A stretch of 64,000 nucleotides of DNA from Patescibacterium sp964487795 (GTDB lineage Bacteria > Patescibacteriota > Patescibacteriia > Patescibacteriales > Patescibacteriaceae): assembly GCA_964487795.1 (NCBI GenBank), contig CAZASI010000003.1, positions 30,004-94,003 of the forward strand, written 5' to 3'. Shown here piece by piece: positions 32,162 through 41,054 of this stretch. The translations under genes were made by a program, and so were the position numbers. The notes beneath the pieces are model-generated. The model was not told where the DNA came from and searched no databases. It worked only from the letters and a program-made list of their open reading frames with translations. Position 1 is the first letter of the stretch. Each line of letters starts with the position of its first letter.

Positions 32162-33631
32162 ATGACCATAGAACAGATTGTAGAACAAGTAGAAAAGAAC
32201 CAACCGGGCGCTGACTGCTCGATTATTCGTCGCGCATATACTTTCGCTCTAGAAGCGCACGGTGACCAGAAACGCAAAAGCGGCGAACCGTATATACAAC
32301 ATCCCTTGCATACGGCTTTTATTCTCGCACAAATCAGAGCAGACATTACAACCATTGTCGCCGGCTTATTGCATGACGTACCAGAGGACACAAAGCGAAC
32401 TCTTGAAGATATTCAAAAAGAATTTGGCGATGATGCCGCTCGTCTGGTTGAAGGCATTACTAAATTAAGTAAAATCCGCTATCGCGGAATTAAACGTTAT
32501 CGAGAAAGCCTGCGCAAAATGTTCTTAGCCATGGCTGAAGACTTGCGCGTCATGGTTATTAAGTTTGCTGATCGACTTCACAACCTGCGCACCCTCGATG
32601 CTCTACCTAAAGATAAGCAACGACGTATTGCTCAAGAGAGTCTTGAAATCTATGCACCGATTGCCGGACTTTTAGGTATTTGGAGCCTGCGTTGGCAAAT
32701 GGAGGATATTTGTTTCAAATATTTATTTCCGGAAGATTATAAAAAGATTGAGTATAAATATGAAATTGAACGCAAAACCGAATTGAACCAGTATATCGAA
32801 CGAATCAAAATTATTGTTGGTTTGCGCTTAAAAGAAGATCGTATTAAGAATCAAATAGACGGACGTTTTAAGCATCTCTATAGTATCTGGCAAAAGATGC
32901 AAGAGAAGCAAAGAAAATTCGACGAAATACACGATGTTTTTGCGCTACGTATTATTGTTGATACAGTAGCTGATTGCTATAAAGTGCTTGGCATTATCCA
33001 TTCTATTTGGAAACCGAACTATAGCCGCTTTAAAGACTATATCGCCGTGCCTAAGCCAAACGGATATCGCAGTATTCACACTACGGTTTTCGGACCAGAG
33101 GGCCGCGCCACAGAATTTCAAATCCGCACGAAAGAGATGCATGAAGAAGCGCTCTACGGTATCGCCGCACATTGGAATTATAAACTGCAACGCGGTGAGT
33201 CTTTAGAAAAAACTCCGCGTTGGGTTCAAGAAATTTTAGAAATTCAAAGAGAGGCTAAGGACAGTCAACAATTCTTACAAGAAATTAAAGTTAATATTTT
33301 TCGCGACCGTATTTTCGTCTTTACTCCGAAGGGCGATGTTCACGATCTACCAAGCAATTCAACACCGGTTGATTTTGCATATTCAGTGCATACAGATATT
33401 GGTAATAAATGCGTGGCCGCTCGAATCAACGGACGCATGACTCCGCTCGAGGGCACGCTTAAAAATGGTGATATGGTTGAAGTTATTATCGATCCAAATC
33501 GCGCCGGCCCAAACTATGATTGGTTAGATTTTGTTAAAACGCGCCGCGCTCGAGTTAAGATTAAGCAATATGCCAAACGATCGCGCCTTGATAGCTTTAA
33601 ACGTTTTATCCCTGGCTTTAATAAAAAATAA
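32162..33631 (+). CDS. rel: (p)ppGpp synthetase/hydrolase, Rel family, C-terminally short
   Basis: 489 residues. The N-terminal HD hydrolase domain has YIQHPLHTA and LLHDVPEDT, and KFADRLHNLRTL. The synthetase domain has DVFALRIIVD, SRFKDYIAVPKPNGYRSIHT and EFQIRTKEMHEEA. A TGS domain (about 380-440, IFVFTPKGDVHDLPSNSTPVDFAY) follows and the protein ends about 45 residues later, so the helical, zinc-finger and ACT/RRM domains of the usual 730-residue Rel are absent. Both catalytic halves appear intact, so it could make and degrade (p)ppGpp, but ribosome-linked and amino-acid sensing must differ. It is divergent from the surface-protein operon. Confidence 0.93.
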   Translation: MTIEQIVEQVEKNQPGADCSIIRRAYTFALEAHGDQKRKSGEPYIQHPLHTAFILAQIRADITTIVAGLLHDVPEDTKRTLEDIQKEFGDDAARLVEGITKLSKIRYRGIKRYRESLRKMFLAMAEDLRVMVIKFADRLHNLRTLDALPKDKQRRIAQESLEIYAPIAGLLGIWSLRWQMEDICFKYLFPEDYKKIEYKYEIERKTELNQYIERIKIIVGLRLKEDRIKNQIDGRFKHLYSIWQKMQEKQRKFDEIHDVFALRIIVDTVADCYKVLGIIHSIWKPNYSRFKDYIAVPKPNGYRSIHTTVFGPEGRATEFQIRTKEMHEEALYGIAAHWNYKLQRGESLEKTPRWVQEILEIQREAKDSQQFLQEIKVNIFRDRIFVFTPKGDVHDLPSNSTPVDFAYSVHTDIGNKCVAARINGRMTPLEGTLKNGDMVEVIIDPNRAGPNYDWLDFVKTRRARVKIKQYAKRSRLDSFKRFIPGFNKK

Positions 33632-33655
33632 TCCGCTTTCGCGGATTATTTTTTT
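33627..33655. terminator. Bidirectional terminator between rel and rpsU
   Basis: AATAATCCGC-TTTC-GCGGATTATT followed by T5. The rel stop codon is inside the left arm, and the rpsU stop codon overlaps the T tract. Confidence 0.85.
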
Positions 33656-33890
33656 ACCATCTGCCCATTAATTCATCTTTGAGTTTGCCGGTACGGCGTT
33701 CATATTCTTTTTTCTTTCGTAAATCAAGTCCGATTAACGCACTCTTGCGTTTGGCTTGTTCATTCTTGTCTTTACGGTGATAGCGGTTTTTGCGCGCATC
33801 ATAAAGGCGACCACTTTGCTGTAGTCGCTTATTGAAGCGTCTTAGGAAACTTTCAAAAGTTTCGCCTTTTTTTCGTTTAAATTCTACCAT
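33654..33890 (-). CDS. rpsU: Ribosomal protein bS21
   Basis: A 78-residue basic protein of the small subunit, near the neck where the 3' end of 16S rRNA and the Shine-Dalgarno helix lie. It begins VEFKRKKGETFESFLRRFNKRLQQSG and ends with a Lys/Arg-rich tail (RKKKEYERRTGKLKDELMGRW). The length is close to the family's 60-70 with a slightly longer tail. It is convergent with rel and lies downstream of hisS on the same strand. Confidence 0.93.
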   Translation of the reverse strand: MVEFKRKKGETFESFLRRFNKRLQQSGRLYDARKNRYHRKDKNEQAKRKSALIGLDLRKKKEYERRTGKLKDELMGRW

Positions 33891-33965
33891 TAGGACACCT
33901 GCTTTCTAGTCTTATAAAATAAGGTTTTTAGATTTTAACCTAAAATAACTCTTCAGTCAAGAAGG

Positions 33966-35309
33966 CTATTTTGCCCCTAATCTCTTCTCAAGCTCATGGA
34001 TTATCTTCTTGGCATCCACTACTTCCTGCGCGCCGGATTCCATATCTCTGATTATAATCGTTCCGTCCATCAATTCCTTTTGACCAAGTACCAAGGTATA
34101 ACGAACATTCATCTTCATCGCTTCTTCCAATTGATGCTTTAGAGCATTATGCAAAAACCCTTGGGAAACTTTAAAACCGGCTTTGCGCAATTCCTCAAAC
34201 AAAGCTAAAGCTTTTTGACGCGGCGCATCGCCAAGTTGTGCAAGATAGATTTCTGCTGAAGCTTCTTCTAATGGCATCTCTAAACTACGAATACGGCTGA
34301 CAGTTTTTTCAATACCAACTGCAAATCCTACAGCACTCGTTGCTTTGCCGAATAAACGATCAAACAAGGCGTCATATCTGCCGCCCGAACCAAGCACTGC
34401 TTCTTTTCTGCCTTCTTCTTCCGGAGCAATAAATTCAAACACGGTACGTCCGTAATAATCAGCAGCACCAAACAAACGATGATTCAAATTATACGGTACA
34501 CCGAAAGCATCGAGATGTTCGATAACTGTAAAGAAATGATTTTTAGCATCTTCAGAAAGAAAATCCACAATGGCTGGAGTGTCCTGATTTAATTCAACCA
34601 AACGCTCATCATTACTTAAAAGCGCTTCAATTGGTTTTTTACTTAAAATCTTTTTTAATTCAATCGGCAATTTTAATTTTTTGGAATTTTCTTTGTAGTA
34701 TTCTGCAAGTTTTGCGCTGTAGGCTGTGCGGCATTCTGCATCGCCCAAACTATTAATATCAACCCTGATATCAAGCTGTAATTCTTTGAAAAAGTTATAA
34801 CCGATCATGATAATAAGCGCGTCTGCAATCGGAGAAGCATTATTGATAATATCCAAACTCCATTGTGTATGCTGACGCCAAAGACCGCTCTGAATACGAT
34901 CACAGCGAAATACCGGACCGAAAGAACAGAGTTTAACAAATTTCGTATCTTCCACTAACAAGTTATGTTCCATAACTGTACGAGCTAAAGACGGACGGAT
35001 TTGCGGACGAAGCGCTACTTTATCTCCATCAGGATCAATAAAACTATAAAGTTGTTTCGTAACAATCTCGCTTTGTTTGCCAAGAGCACGTTCAAATAAA
35101 GCTAAAGGTTCAATCGCCGGTGTTTCTAATCGTTCAAAATCATAAATGCGTGCTAACTGCAAAGCCTTATCCGCGACTAAACGCCAATATTTCCATTCTT
35201 CTGGAATAATATCTTTAAAGCCTTTTAAGCGAGCCGGTGGCTCGGTTTTACGACCTGTGCGAACGGGAGCCGGAGCCTTTTTTTTAAACTGTGAGTTGCG
35301 TGCATTCAT
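33966..35309 (-). CDS. hisS: Histidyl-tRNA synthetase
   Basis: A 447-residue class II synthetase. After a basic extension of about 25 residues, LKGFKDIIPEEWKYWRLV starts the catalytic domain. Motif 2 is near FGPVFRCDRIQSGLWRQHTQWSLD. The family-specific motif that binds His and ATP contains GGRYDALFDRLFG, followed by FAVGIEKT (motif 3). A C-terminal anticodon-binding alpha/beta domain covers about 345-447. The basic N-terminal extension is longer than usual. The operon order is DUF4870-like gene, ppsA, lepB, hisS. Confidence 0.95.
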   Translation of the reverse strand: MNARNSQFKKKAPAPVRTGRKTEPPARLKGFKDIIPEEWKYWRLVADKALQLARIYDFERLETPAIEPLALFERALGKQSEIVTKQLYSFIDPDGDKVALRPQIRPSLARTVMEHNLLVEDTKFVKLCSFGPVFRCDRIQSGLWRQHTQWSLDIINNASPIADALIIMIGYNFFKELQLDIRVDINSLGDAECRTAYSAKLAEYYKENSKKLKLPIELKKILSKKPIEALLSNDERLVELNQDTPAIVDFLSEDAKNHFFTVIEHLDAFGVPYNLNHRLFGAADYYGRTVFEFIAPEEEGRKEAVLGSGGRYDALFDRLFGKATSAVGFAVGIEKTVSRIRSLEMPLEEASAEIYLAQLGDAPRQKALALFEELRKAGFKVSQGFLHNALKHQLEEAMKMNVRYTLVLGQKELMDGTIIIRDMESGAQEVVDAKKIIHELEKRLGAK

Positions 35310-35318
35310 AAAGTGTAA

Positions 35319-35882
35319 TTATTTGCTCAATTCATATGAACCGGTTGCGACCATTCCGACACGGTTCACGGGCCAGCCTCTAAAAAAGACACGGCCGATA
35401 ATAAAACTCTTTTTCACTGCGCCAAAACTGCGCGAATCTTTTGATCCGTTGCGATTGTCACCTAACACATAGTATTCATCAGCCGAAAGTTTAACCGGCT
35501 CTTCCGACAGTGCAATCGTCGAAGTATAGCTTGGCAGATAATCTTCGTTAATCTTTTGCGTTAGGCCTTCGGCATCTGTCAAATATACTGCGCCATCTTT
35601 AATAGCTATGGTATCGCCAGGTAAACCGATAACGCGCTTAATATAATATTCTTGAGGATCTTTCGGATAACGAAAAACGATAACGTCGCCGCGCTTTGGT
35701 TCTTTAAATCGGTAGGTGATTTCATCAACCATGAGATATTCATGTTCTTGAAAATTCGGTTCCATTGAAGCACCTTTAACATAAAAAGGCTGAACCAAAA
35801 AATAACGCACCGGAATAATAATGGCCAAAGAAATGACCACCATCTTCGCGATATCAAGTACGAACGCAAAAAACTTCTTCAT
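35319..35882 (-). CDS. lepB: Signal peptidase I
   Basis: 187 residues with one N-terminal membrane helix (about 10-28). The catalytic Ser39 is in KGASMEP (box B) and Lys82 in YYIKRVIGLPGD (box D). Box E is YYVLGDNRNGSKDSRSFG. It cleaves signal peptides from exported proteins, such as the giant surface proteins here. The length is the short Gram-positive type with a single transmembrane segment. It lies 1 base from the ppsA stop. Confidence 0.95.
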   Translation of the reverse strand: MKKFFAFVLDIAKMVVISLAIIIPVRYFLVQPFYVKGASMEPNFQEHEYLMVDEITYRFKEPKRGDVIVFRYPKDPQEYYIKRVIGLPGDTIAIKDGAVYLTDAEGLTQKINEDYLPSYTSTIALSEEPVKLSADEYYVLGDNRNGSKDSRSFGAVKKSFIIGRVFFRGWPVNRVGMVATGSYELSK

Positions 35883-35883
35883 A

Positions 35884-38262
35884 TTATTTTAGTTTCTTTT
35901 CTGTCTTTAAAACATCAACCGTAGTCTTTATAACAGTATCCGGATTTAAGGACAAGCTGTCAATCCCTTCTTTAACCAAAAACCTGGCAAATTCAGGGAA
36001 ATCACTTGGTCCTTGTCCGCAAATGCCTACCTTCTTATGCATTTGTTTGCCGATCTGAATCAAATAACGAATCAAGGCTTTAACCGACTCATTTTGTTCA
36101 TTGGCGAGGCCCGCAACGTGCAAGTTGCCAGCGTCGCGATCAATACCAAGAGTAAACTGAGTTAAATCATTTGAGCCAATAGAGAAGCCGTCAAAAATTT
36201 TACCAAATTTATCAGCTTGAATAATATTGGTTGGGATTTCCGCCATTGCATATACTTCCAATCCATTTTTACCCCGCTTCAAACCGTTCTTGGCCATCAA
36301 ATCTAAAACCTTTTTACCTTCTTCTACGGTGCGACACATCGGAATCATCAATTTGACGTTAGTCAAACCCATATCGTCGCGTACGCGTTTTAAGGCTTTA
36401 CATTCAAGTGCAAAAGCTGGTGCGTATCGAGGATCATAATAACGACTTGCGCCGCGCCAACCAATCATCGGGTTGGATTCAATCGGCTCAAACTCCTTGC
36501 CGCCAATTAAGTTGGCATATTCATTTGATTTAAAATCTGACAATCGAACAATCACCGGCTTAGGGTAAAAAGCCGCAGCAATAATTGCAATGCCCTCGGC
36601 TAATTTATCTACAAAGAAATCAGGTTTATGATTCCAGCCTTCTGTTAACTGTGCAATTTGTTTAATAGCTTTTTTGTCTTGCAGATGTGGGTATTTCAAT
36701 AGTGCTAAGGGATGCGCTTTAATATAGCTATTTACAATGAATTCTTCTCGCGCGAGACCGACGCCGTCATTTGGAATAAAGGAAGATGCAAAAGCTTGTT
36801 CCGGAGAACCGATATTCATCATGATTTTTGTCTTTGGGCGACCAAGCTTCTTAATGTTTACTTTAGTAACCTTAAACGGAACAATCCCCGGATACACATA
36901 ACCGTCATCACCCTGAGAACAATCAACTGTAACTTTATCGCCCTGTTTAATTGTCGTTGATCCGTTTTCTGTACCAACAACACAAGGAATTCCTAATTCA
37001 CGAGAGACAATCGCCGCGTGACAAGTTCGTCCGCCTTTATCAGTAACAATGGCCGAAGCAATTTTCATAATCGGCTCCCAATCCGGATCAGTCATGTCAG
37101 TTACCAGAACCTGACCTTTCTTAAACTTGGCAATATCTTTAATGCTCATGATGCGATTAGCCTCGCCTGAGCCAATTTTTGATCCAACACTTTTACCGGT
37201 AACTACCGCCTTGGCATGAGCGGAAAGTTTATAGGTTTCGATAATACTATAATCGCGAACACTGTGAATTGTTTCCGGACGAGCCTGTACAATATAGACT
37301 TTTTTATCAGCACCATCAACCGCCCACTCCATATCCATTGGACGATTATAATGCGCTTCAATCATCATAGCCGCACACGCCAATTCCTTAACTTGCGTAT
37401 CAGTAATTGCATATTTTAATTGATCAGCTGATGACACCGGAATATTTTTTACGGGACGAACACCTGCTTTCTTGTCATAGACCATCTTAATATTCTTATG
37501 GCCTCTATGACGTGAAATAATTTGCCCGGTCGGTTTAAATACTAAAAATTCATCAGGATTAACTCGTCCTAAAACGATATTTTCTCCAAGTCCGTAAATT
37601 GAGTTAATTAAAACAACATTTTTAAAGCCGGATTCGGTATCAATGGAAAACATAATACCCGACGATCCGAGATCTGAACGCACCATTTTCTGAACACCGA
37701 CTGACAAAGCAATTTTAAAGTGATCAAACTTCTTATCAACGCGGTAGGAAATAGCGCGATTGGTAAATAACGAGGCAATACATTCTTTAACAGCCTTTAA
37801 TAAAACCTCATGTCCGCTTATATTAAGGAAGGTCTCTTGTTGTCCTGCAAAACTTGCGTCCGGCAAATCTTCAGCCGTTGCCGAAGAACGAACAGCAACT
37901 GAAAGATTCCTTGTTCTATATATTTTTGAAAGTTTATCGTAGGCAACAATAATTTCTTTCTTTAATTCTTCGGGAAACTCAGCTTTAATAATCGCTTCGC
38001 GTACTTTTAAGCCTCGTTTGCCTAAATCCGTGACGTTGTGAGTGTCCAAACCTTTTAATATTTTTCTAATTTCAGCTTCTAAGCCGGTCGCTTTAAAAAA
38101 ATAGCGATACGCTTCGGCGGTTGTCGCAAAGCCGTTCGGCACACGAATACCTTTTGGCGTTAGGGTTCTAAACATTTCGCCAAGCGAAGCATTTTTACCG
38201 CCGACTGAAGGGACATCTTTGATGCCGAGTTCTTTGTAGAATTTTATAAATTTCATACTCAT
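35884..38262 (-). CDS. ppsA: Phosphoenolpyruvate synthase
   Basis: A 792-residue enzyme of the PEP-utilising family making PEP from pyruvate and ATP. The N-terminal ATP-grasp part has GGKNASLGEMF and AVRSSATAEDLPDASFAGQQETFL. The swivelling domain's phospho-His is in GGRTCHAAIVSRELG. The C-terminal barrel has the PEP-binding REEFIVNSYIKAH and SIGSNDLTQFTLGIDRD, and the catalytic Cys in GICGQGPSD. All key parts are present, with normal length. ATG follows the upstream stop directly (TAAATG). It suggests a gluconeogenic or glycolytic-bypass direction for a minimal metabolism. Confidence 0.96.
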   Translation of the reverse strand: MSMKFIKFYKELGIKDVPSVGGKNASLGEMFRTLTPKGIRVPNGFATTAEAYRYFFKATGLEAEIRKILKGLDTHNVTDLGKRGLKVREAIIKAEFPEELKKEIIVAYDKLSKIYRTRNLSVAVRSSATAEDLPDASFAGQQETFLNISGHEVLLKAVKECIASLFTNRAISYRVDKKFDHFKIALSVGVQKMVRSDLGSSGIMFSIDTESGFKNVVLINSIYGLGENIVLGRVNPDEFLVFKPTGQIISRHRGHKNIKMVYDKKAGVRPVKNIPVSSADQLKYAITDTQVKELACAAMMIEAHYNRPMDMEWAVDGADKKVYIVQARPETIHSVRDYSIIETYKLSAHAKAVVTGKSVGSKIGSGEANRIMSIKDIAKFKKGQVLVTDMTDPDWEPIMKIASAIVTDKGGRTCHAAIVSRELGIPCVVGTENGSTTIKQGDKVTVDCSQGDDGYVYPGIVPFKVTKVNIKKLGRPKTKIMMNIGSPEQAFASSFIPNDGVGLAREEFIVNSYIKAHPLALLKYPHLQDKKAIKQIAQLTEGWNHKPDFFVDKLAEGIAIIAAAFYPKPVIVRLSDFKSNEYANLIGGKEFEPIESNPMIGWRGASRYYDPRYAPAFALECKALKRVRDDMGLTNVKLMIPMCRTVEEGKKVLDLMAKNGLKRGKNGLEVYAMAEIPTNIIQADKFGKIFDGFSIGSNDLTQFTLGIDRDAGNLHVAGLANEQNESVKALIRYLIQIGKQMHKKVGICGQGPSDFPEFARFLVKEGIDSLSLNPDTVIKTTVDVLKTEKKLK

Positions 38263-38580
38263 TTAGAATTTTATTTTTTGACTCCATTCATAAATAAAAG
38301 GCCCCTTCCAATACTCTCCGCTGTAAGCCTTGATGATACCGATAATCGAAACAATAAGTAGGACGATAAAAAGCAGTTGTCCGATAATCGGAACCCAGAT
38401 AAAGAAACTGGCAATAACATCAATAACAAAAAGGATCATGCCTTGTCGGGCGTGAAATTGAGCAAACTTGGATTTACGTTTTAAAAGGAGTGGAATCAGG
38501 AAAAGAATCCAGAGGTAGGACATAGCCGCGATGATCTTATTTTCCTCAACGTCGGCATCAAAAACTTTTTGGTCTGACAT
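38263..38580 (-). CDS. DUF4870-like membrane protein
   Basis: 105 residues: AAMSYLWILFLIPLLLKRKSKFAQFHARQG followed by two further hydrophobic segments (FVIDVIASFFIWVPIIGQLLFIVLLIVSIIGII) and a C-terminal AYSGEYWKGPFI. This pattern matches the DUF4870/Tic20-like family of small three- to four-helix membrane proteins of unknown function. It is the first gene of the ppsA-lepB-hisS transcript and has its own extended -10 promoter. Confidence 0.8.
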   Translation of the reverse strand: MSDQKVFDADVEENKIIAAMSYLWILFLIPLLLKRKSKFAQFHARQGMILFVIDVIASFFIWVPIIGQLLFIVLLIVSIIGIIKAYSGEYWKGPFIYEWSQKIKF

Positions 38581-38606
38581 ATATTTATTTTAGTTTAATT
38601 AATTAC

Positions 38607-38615
38607 ATTATAACA
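38607..38615 (-). promoter_or_regulatory. Extended -10 promoter of the DUF4870-ppsA-lepB-hisS operon
   Basis: TGT-TATAAT on the minus strand at 38615-38607, 26 bases before the ATG at 38580. Same TGn-TATAAT form as upstream of ftsA. Confidence 0.5.
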
Positions 38616-38623
38616 CATAGTAT

Positions 38624-38660
38624 AAAAAAGAGGTTCCAGTGCTATAAACACTGAAACCTC
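38624..38660 (-). terminator. Terminator after the 162-residue gene
   Basis: GAGGTT-C-CAGTG (38630-38641) pairs with CACTG-A-AACCTC (38649-38660) with one C-A mismatch. On the minus strand it is followed by T6, three bases past the stop of the upstream gene. Confidence 0.75.
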
Positions 38661-38662
38661 GG

Positions 38663-39151
38663 TTAATTCGCCATTCTCTTATAAATGAAAAATGGCATGA
38701 GCTTGAGAATACGTTCTCTTTTGTTCCATAACTCACTAGAGCGAACACGTTCTTGAGTAGAATCTGGGCAAAACCAAGAATCTTCCTCATACTGATATAT
38801 TTCTTCACAGACACGTAGATCAATCTTCGTACCAGCTTCAGAAATTACCTTCAGCAAGTCTCGCTCTACTCGCCAAAGATGCGGCTTAGCAACAACAATC
38901 CACAACTGTGCAATTCCATGACGCTTTGCCCATTTAACCGCTCCTCTGGCAATACCTAGAGTTGGTGGCGGCATGCCTGGATCTTCGTCAATGTGCTCAA
39001 CGAAAACCGGGTCATCAATGCGAACATCCGCTTGAGTATAAATTGTACAACTTAATTCCCAGGCTTTCTTCGTCGCAATTTGAGCAATACGCCGGTTTGA
39101 AAGAATTGTATTAGGCGAGCCAAAAGCAAATGCAACAACTCCTTTTTTCAA
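38663..39151 (-). CDS. Unknown protein, TTG start with strong Shine-Dalgarno
   Basis: 162 residues starting at TTG (39151-39149), 7 bases after AAGGAG. VVAFAFGSPNTILSNRRIAQIA at the start and GIAQLWIVVAKPHLWRVERDLL in the middle give a Rossmann-like strand order reminiscent of DUF218/YdcF or sulfite-exporter-like small domains, but I do not recognise the family. It has the conserved-looking motif DEDPGMPPPT and a C-terminal basic tail. No membrane helix. It is a stand-alone transcription unit with a terminator, in a region of other orphan genes with strong ribosome sites. Confidence 0.65.
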   Translation of the reverse strand: MKKGVVAFAFGSPNTILSNRRIAQIATKKAWELSCTIYTQADVRIDDPVFVEHIDEDPGMPPPTLGIARGAVKWAKRHGIAQLWIVVAKPHLWRVERDLLKVISEAGTKIDLRVCEEIYQYEEDSWFCPDSTQERVRSSELWNKRERILKLMPFFIYKRMAN

Positions 39152-39247
39152 TGATCAGCTCCTTCCTGATTTTATTTACAACCAATATGATACTATTTTT
39201 TATAATATACAATTTAAACACATATTAACAAGGGGGTCAATGATATT

Positions 39248-39280
39248 AAAAAAGCGCAGTCCTAAAAGGTCCTGCGCTTA
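39248..39280 (-). terminator. Terminator downstream of the 144-residue gene
   Basis: AAGCGCAG / CTGCGCTT arms (39252-39259, 39272-39279) with an inner CC/GG pair. On the minus strand a T6 run follows. The stretch 39152-39394 otherwise holds a possible 20-codon ORF at 39304-39366 and no gene I can support. Confidence 0.75.
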
Positions 39281-39394
39281 AAATGTGAAAGAGAATAATT
39301 AAACTAATGGAATGGCATAGTTACGATTATGCCAACTTGATTCATGATGCGTTGAAACAAATACATCCCCTCCTCTCATGGTTAGTCATCATTA

Positions 39395-39829
39395 TTACAT
39401 TCCGCCAGCAGCTTGTCGCTGCGGGAAACGATAAATTATTTCCCAACTCACCTTTTTAACAGTGAAGCGTGTACCGAAGGTTTTTTTTAAATCTTCATTC
39501 CACTTCAAATAACTTTTCGCGTCAACAATATGATCAGCTTCAATACCCTGCAAGTCCGGAAATTGTTGCAAAAGAGACTGTTTGGCAATTGACGTATAAT
39601 CTCCCGGAGGAATCTTCTTATTTTTTTCTTCCGCGATAGAATCAATCATAAAACGTTCTAGCTCTTTAGTCTCAGTTTTTACCGTAGCCCTGGTACGGAG
39701 AAATGGGACATCCAAAACAATCGCAAAAACAGCTGCTAAGGAAAACCTTTTAGTCCCTTTTGATTTTTTACGAAAATTTCTTGGTTTGATGTTCGGACCA
39801 TAACCTCTTGGTCGATCTCCATTTTTCAT
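39395..39829 (-). CDS. Unknown basic-headed protein
   Basis: 144 residues with a strong ribosome site (GGAGGA, 3 bases before ATG). The first 30 residues are strongly basic (RPRGYGPNIKPRNFRKKSKGTKR). A short hydrophobic stretch (RFSLAAVFAIVLDVPFL) follows, then a soluble helical and strand domain (ETKELERFMIDSIAEEKNKKIPPGDYTSIAKQSLLQQFPDLQGIEADHIVDAKSYLKW). No family recognised. The basic head plus weak hydrophobic segment could be membrane- or nucleic-acid-associated. It lies just downstream of tRNA-Leu. Confidence 0.6.
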   Translation of the reverse strand: MKNGDRPRGYGPNIKPRNFRKKSKGTKRFSLAAVFAIVLDVPFLRTRATVKTETKELERFMIDSIAEEKNKKIPPGDYTSIAKQSLLQQFPDLQGIEADHIVDAKSYLKWNEDLKKTFGTRFTVKKVSWEIIYRFPQRQAAGGM

Positions 39830-39868
39830 GGCTCCTCCAATATTTTATTTTTTATAATGTACTTCTTG

Positions 39869-39950
39869 TGCGGGCGGAGAGACTTGAACTCTCATGCCTT
39901 GCGGCACCAGCTCCTAAGGCTGGCGTGTATACCAATTTCACCACGCCCGC
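39869..39950 (-). tRNA. tRNA-Leu (anticodon TAG)
   Basis: An 82-base minus-strand tRNA with a class II long variable arm (GTGCCGCAAGGCAT). The acceptor is GCGGGCG/CGCCCGC, discriminator A. The anticodon stem is CCAGC/GCTGG with loop CTTAGGA. CCA is not encoded; CAA follows. It decodes CUA. Confidence 0.95.
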
Positions 39951-39976
39951 GTACCACTGCATACTATCATAAATTC

Positions 39977-39985
39977 TGCTATAGT
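39977..39985 (+). promoter_or_regulatory. Extended -10 promoter of tsaD
   Basis: TGC-TATAGT at 39977-39985, 17 bases before the tsaD ATG. It is in the gap behind the divergent tRNA-Leu. Confidence 0.5.
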
Positions 39986-40002
39986 AAAGAGGCAAAAAAT
40001 AT

Positions 40003-41025
40003 ATGAAAATATTAGCTATAGAAACAAGTTGTGATGAAACCGCGGCGTCGGTCGCCGAAGGATCAGGTACAAAACTCTCGATTCTTTCCAGCGTAGTCGC
40101 CTCACAAATCAAAATTCATAAAAAATACGGCGGGGTTGTACCGGAAGTTGCCGCGCGCGAGCATGTCCTAAACATTATTCCTGTTATCGATGAAGCTCTA
40201 CGCAAGTCAGGTATTTCTAAAAAAGACGCGCCGAAAAAATTATCAGCTATCGCTGTAACAGCCGGTCCGGGTTTAATTACTTCGCTTATGATTGGACTCG
40301 AAACTGCAAAGACTTTGTCGTACGTTTGGAAATTACCAATCGTTTCGGTTAATCATATCGAAGGTCATCTCTACAGTAATTTCATAAACCAAGATAAGAC
40401 AAAATTCCCAGCGATGATCTTAACCGTCTCCGGCGGACATACGCAATTAGTGTTAATGAAGAATCATTTAAATTATAAAACAATTGGCGAAACCAGAGAT
40501 GACGCAGCTGGCGAAGCCTTTGATAAAGCTGCGCAATTATTAGGTCTCGGATATCCGGGCGGACCTTTGATTTCAAAAATGGCAGATACATTTACAGGGA
40601 AAAATACTATACAGCTTCCCCGCCCGATGATGGATTCTAAAAACTATGAATTTTCTTTTTCCGGTTTAAAGACCGCCTTGCTTTACATGATCCAAAAAGA
40701 CAAACATTATAAAAAAAGAATTCCTGAATATGCGCATGCCTTTCAAGAAGCGGTTGTTGATGTACTCGTTTCAAAAACCTTACGCGCCGCAAAACAATAT
40801 AAAGCAAAAAGTGTCATGCTCGCCGGAGGCGTTGCCGCCAATAAGCGCTTACGCGAAAGATTATCAGAAGAAGTGGTGAAATTACAACTTGATTTTAGAA
40901 TGCCGGAAATGAAATACACGACCGACAATGCGGCGATGATCGCCTCAGCCGGCTATTTCAAATTCAAGGCAAAAAAAACAACTCCCTGGAAAAAATTAAA
41001 AGTTAATCCGAATTTGGAATTATAA
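40003..41025 (+). CDS. tsaD: tRNA N6-adenosine threonylcarbamoyltransferase TsaD
   Basis: 340 residues of the ASKHA-fold TsaD/Kae1 family. It begins ILAIETSCDETAAS (3-16). The metal-binding HxxxH is H118-I-E-G-H122 and the ATP loop SGGHTQLV lies near 140; DDAAGEAFDKAAQLLGLGYPGGP and SFSGLKTA are conserved. The final metal ligand is in TDNAAMIA (near 312). It forms t6A at position 37 of ANN-decoding tRNAs with TsaB/TsaE, which are not in this window. Ends at a shared terminator. Confidence 0.96.
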   Translation: MKILAIETSCDETAASVAEGSGTKLSILSSVVASQIKIHKKYGGVVPEVAAREHVLNIIPVIDEALRKSGISKKDAPKKLSAIAVTAGPGLITSLMIGLETAKTLSYVWKLPIVSVNHIEGHLYSNFINQDKTKFPAMILTVSGGHTQLVLMKNHLNYKTIGETRDDAAGEAFDKAAQLLGLGYPGGPLISKMADTFTGKNTIQLPRPMMDSKNYEFSFSGLKTALLYMIQKDKHYKKRIPEYAHAFQEAVVDVLVSKTLRAAKQYKAKSVMLAGGVAANKRLRERLSEEVVKLQLDFRMPEMKYTTDNAAMIASAGYFKFKAKKTTPWKKLKVNPNLEL

Positions 41026-41054
41026 AAGCCACCAAGTTTCGGTGGCTTTTTTAA
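41024..41054. terminator. Bidirectional terminator between tsaD and the 290-residue gene
   Basis: AAAAGCCACC-AAGTTTC-GGTGGCTTTT followed by T. It closes tsaD; the convergent gene's stop codon is in the T tract. Confidence 0.85.
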
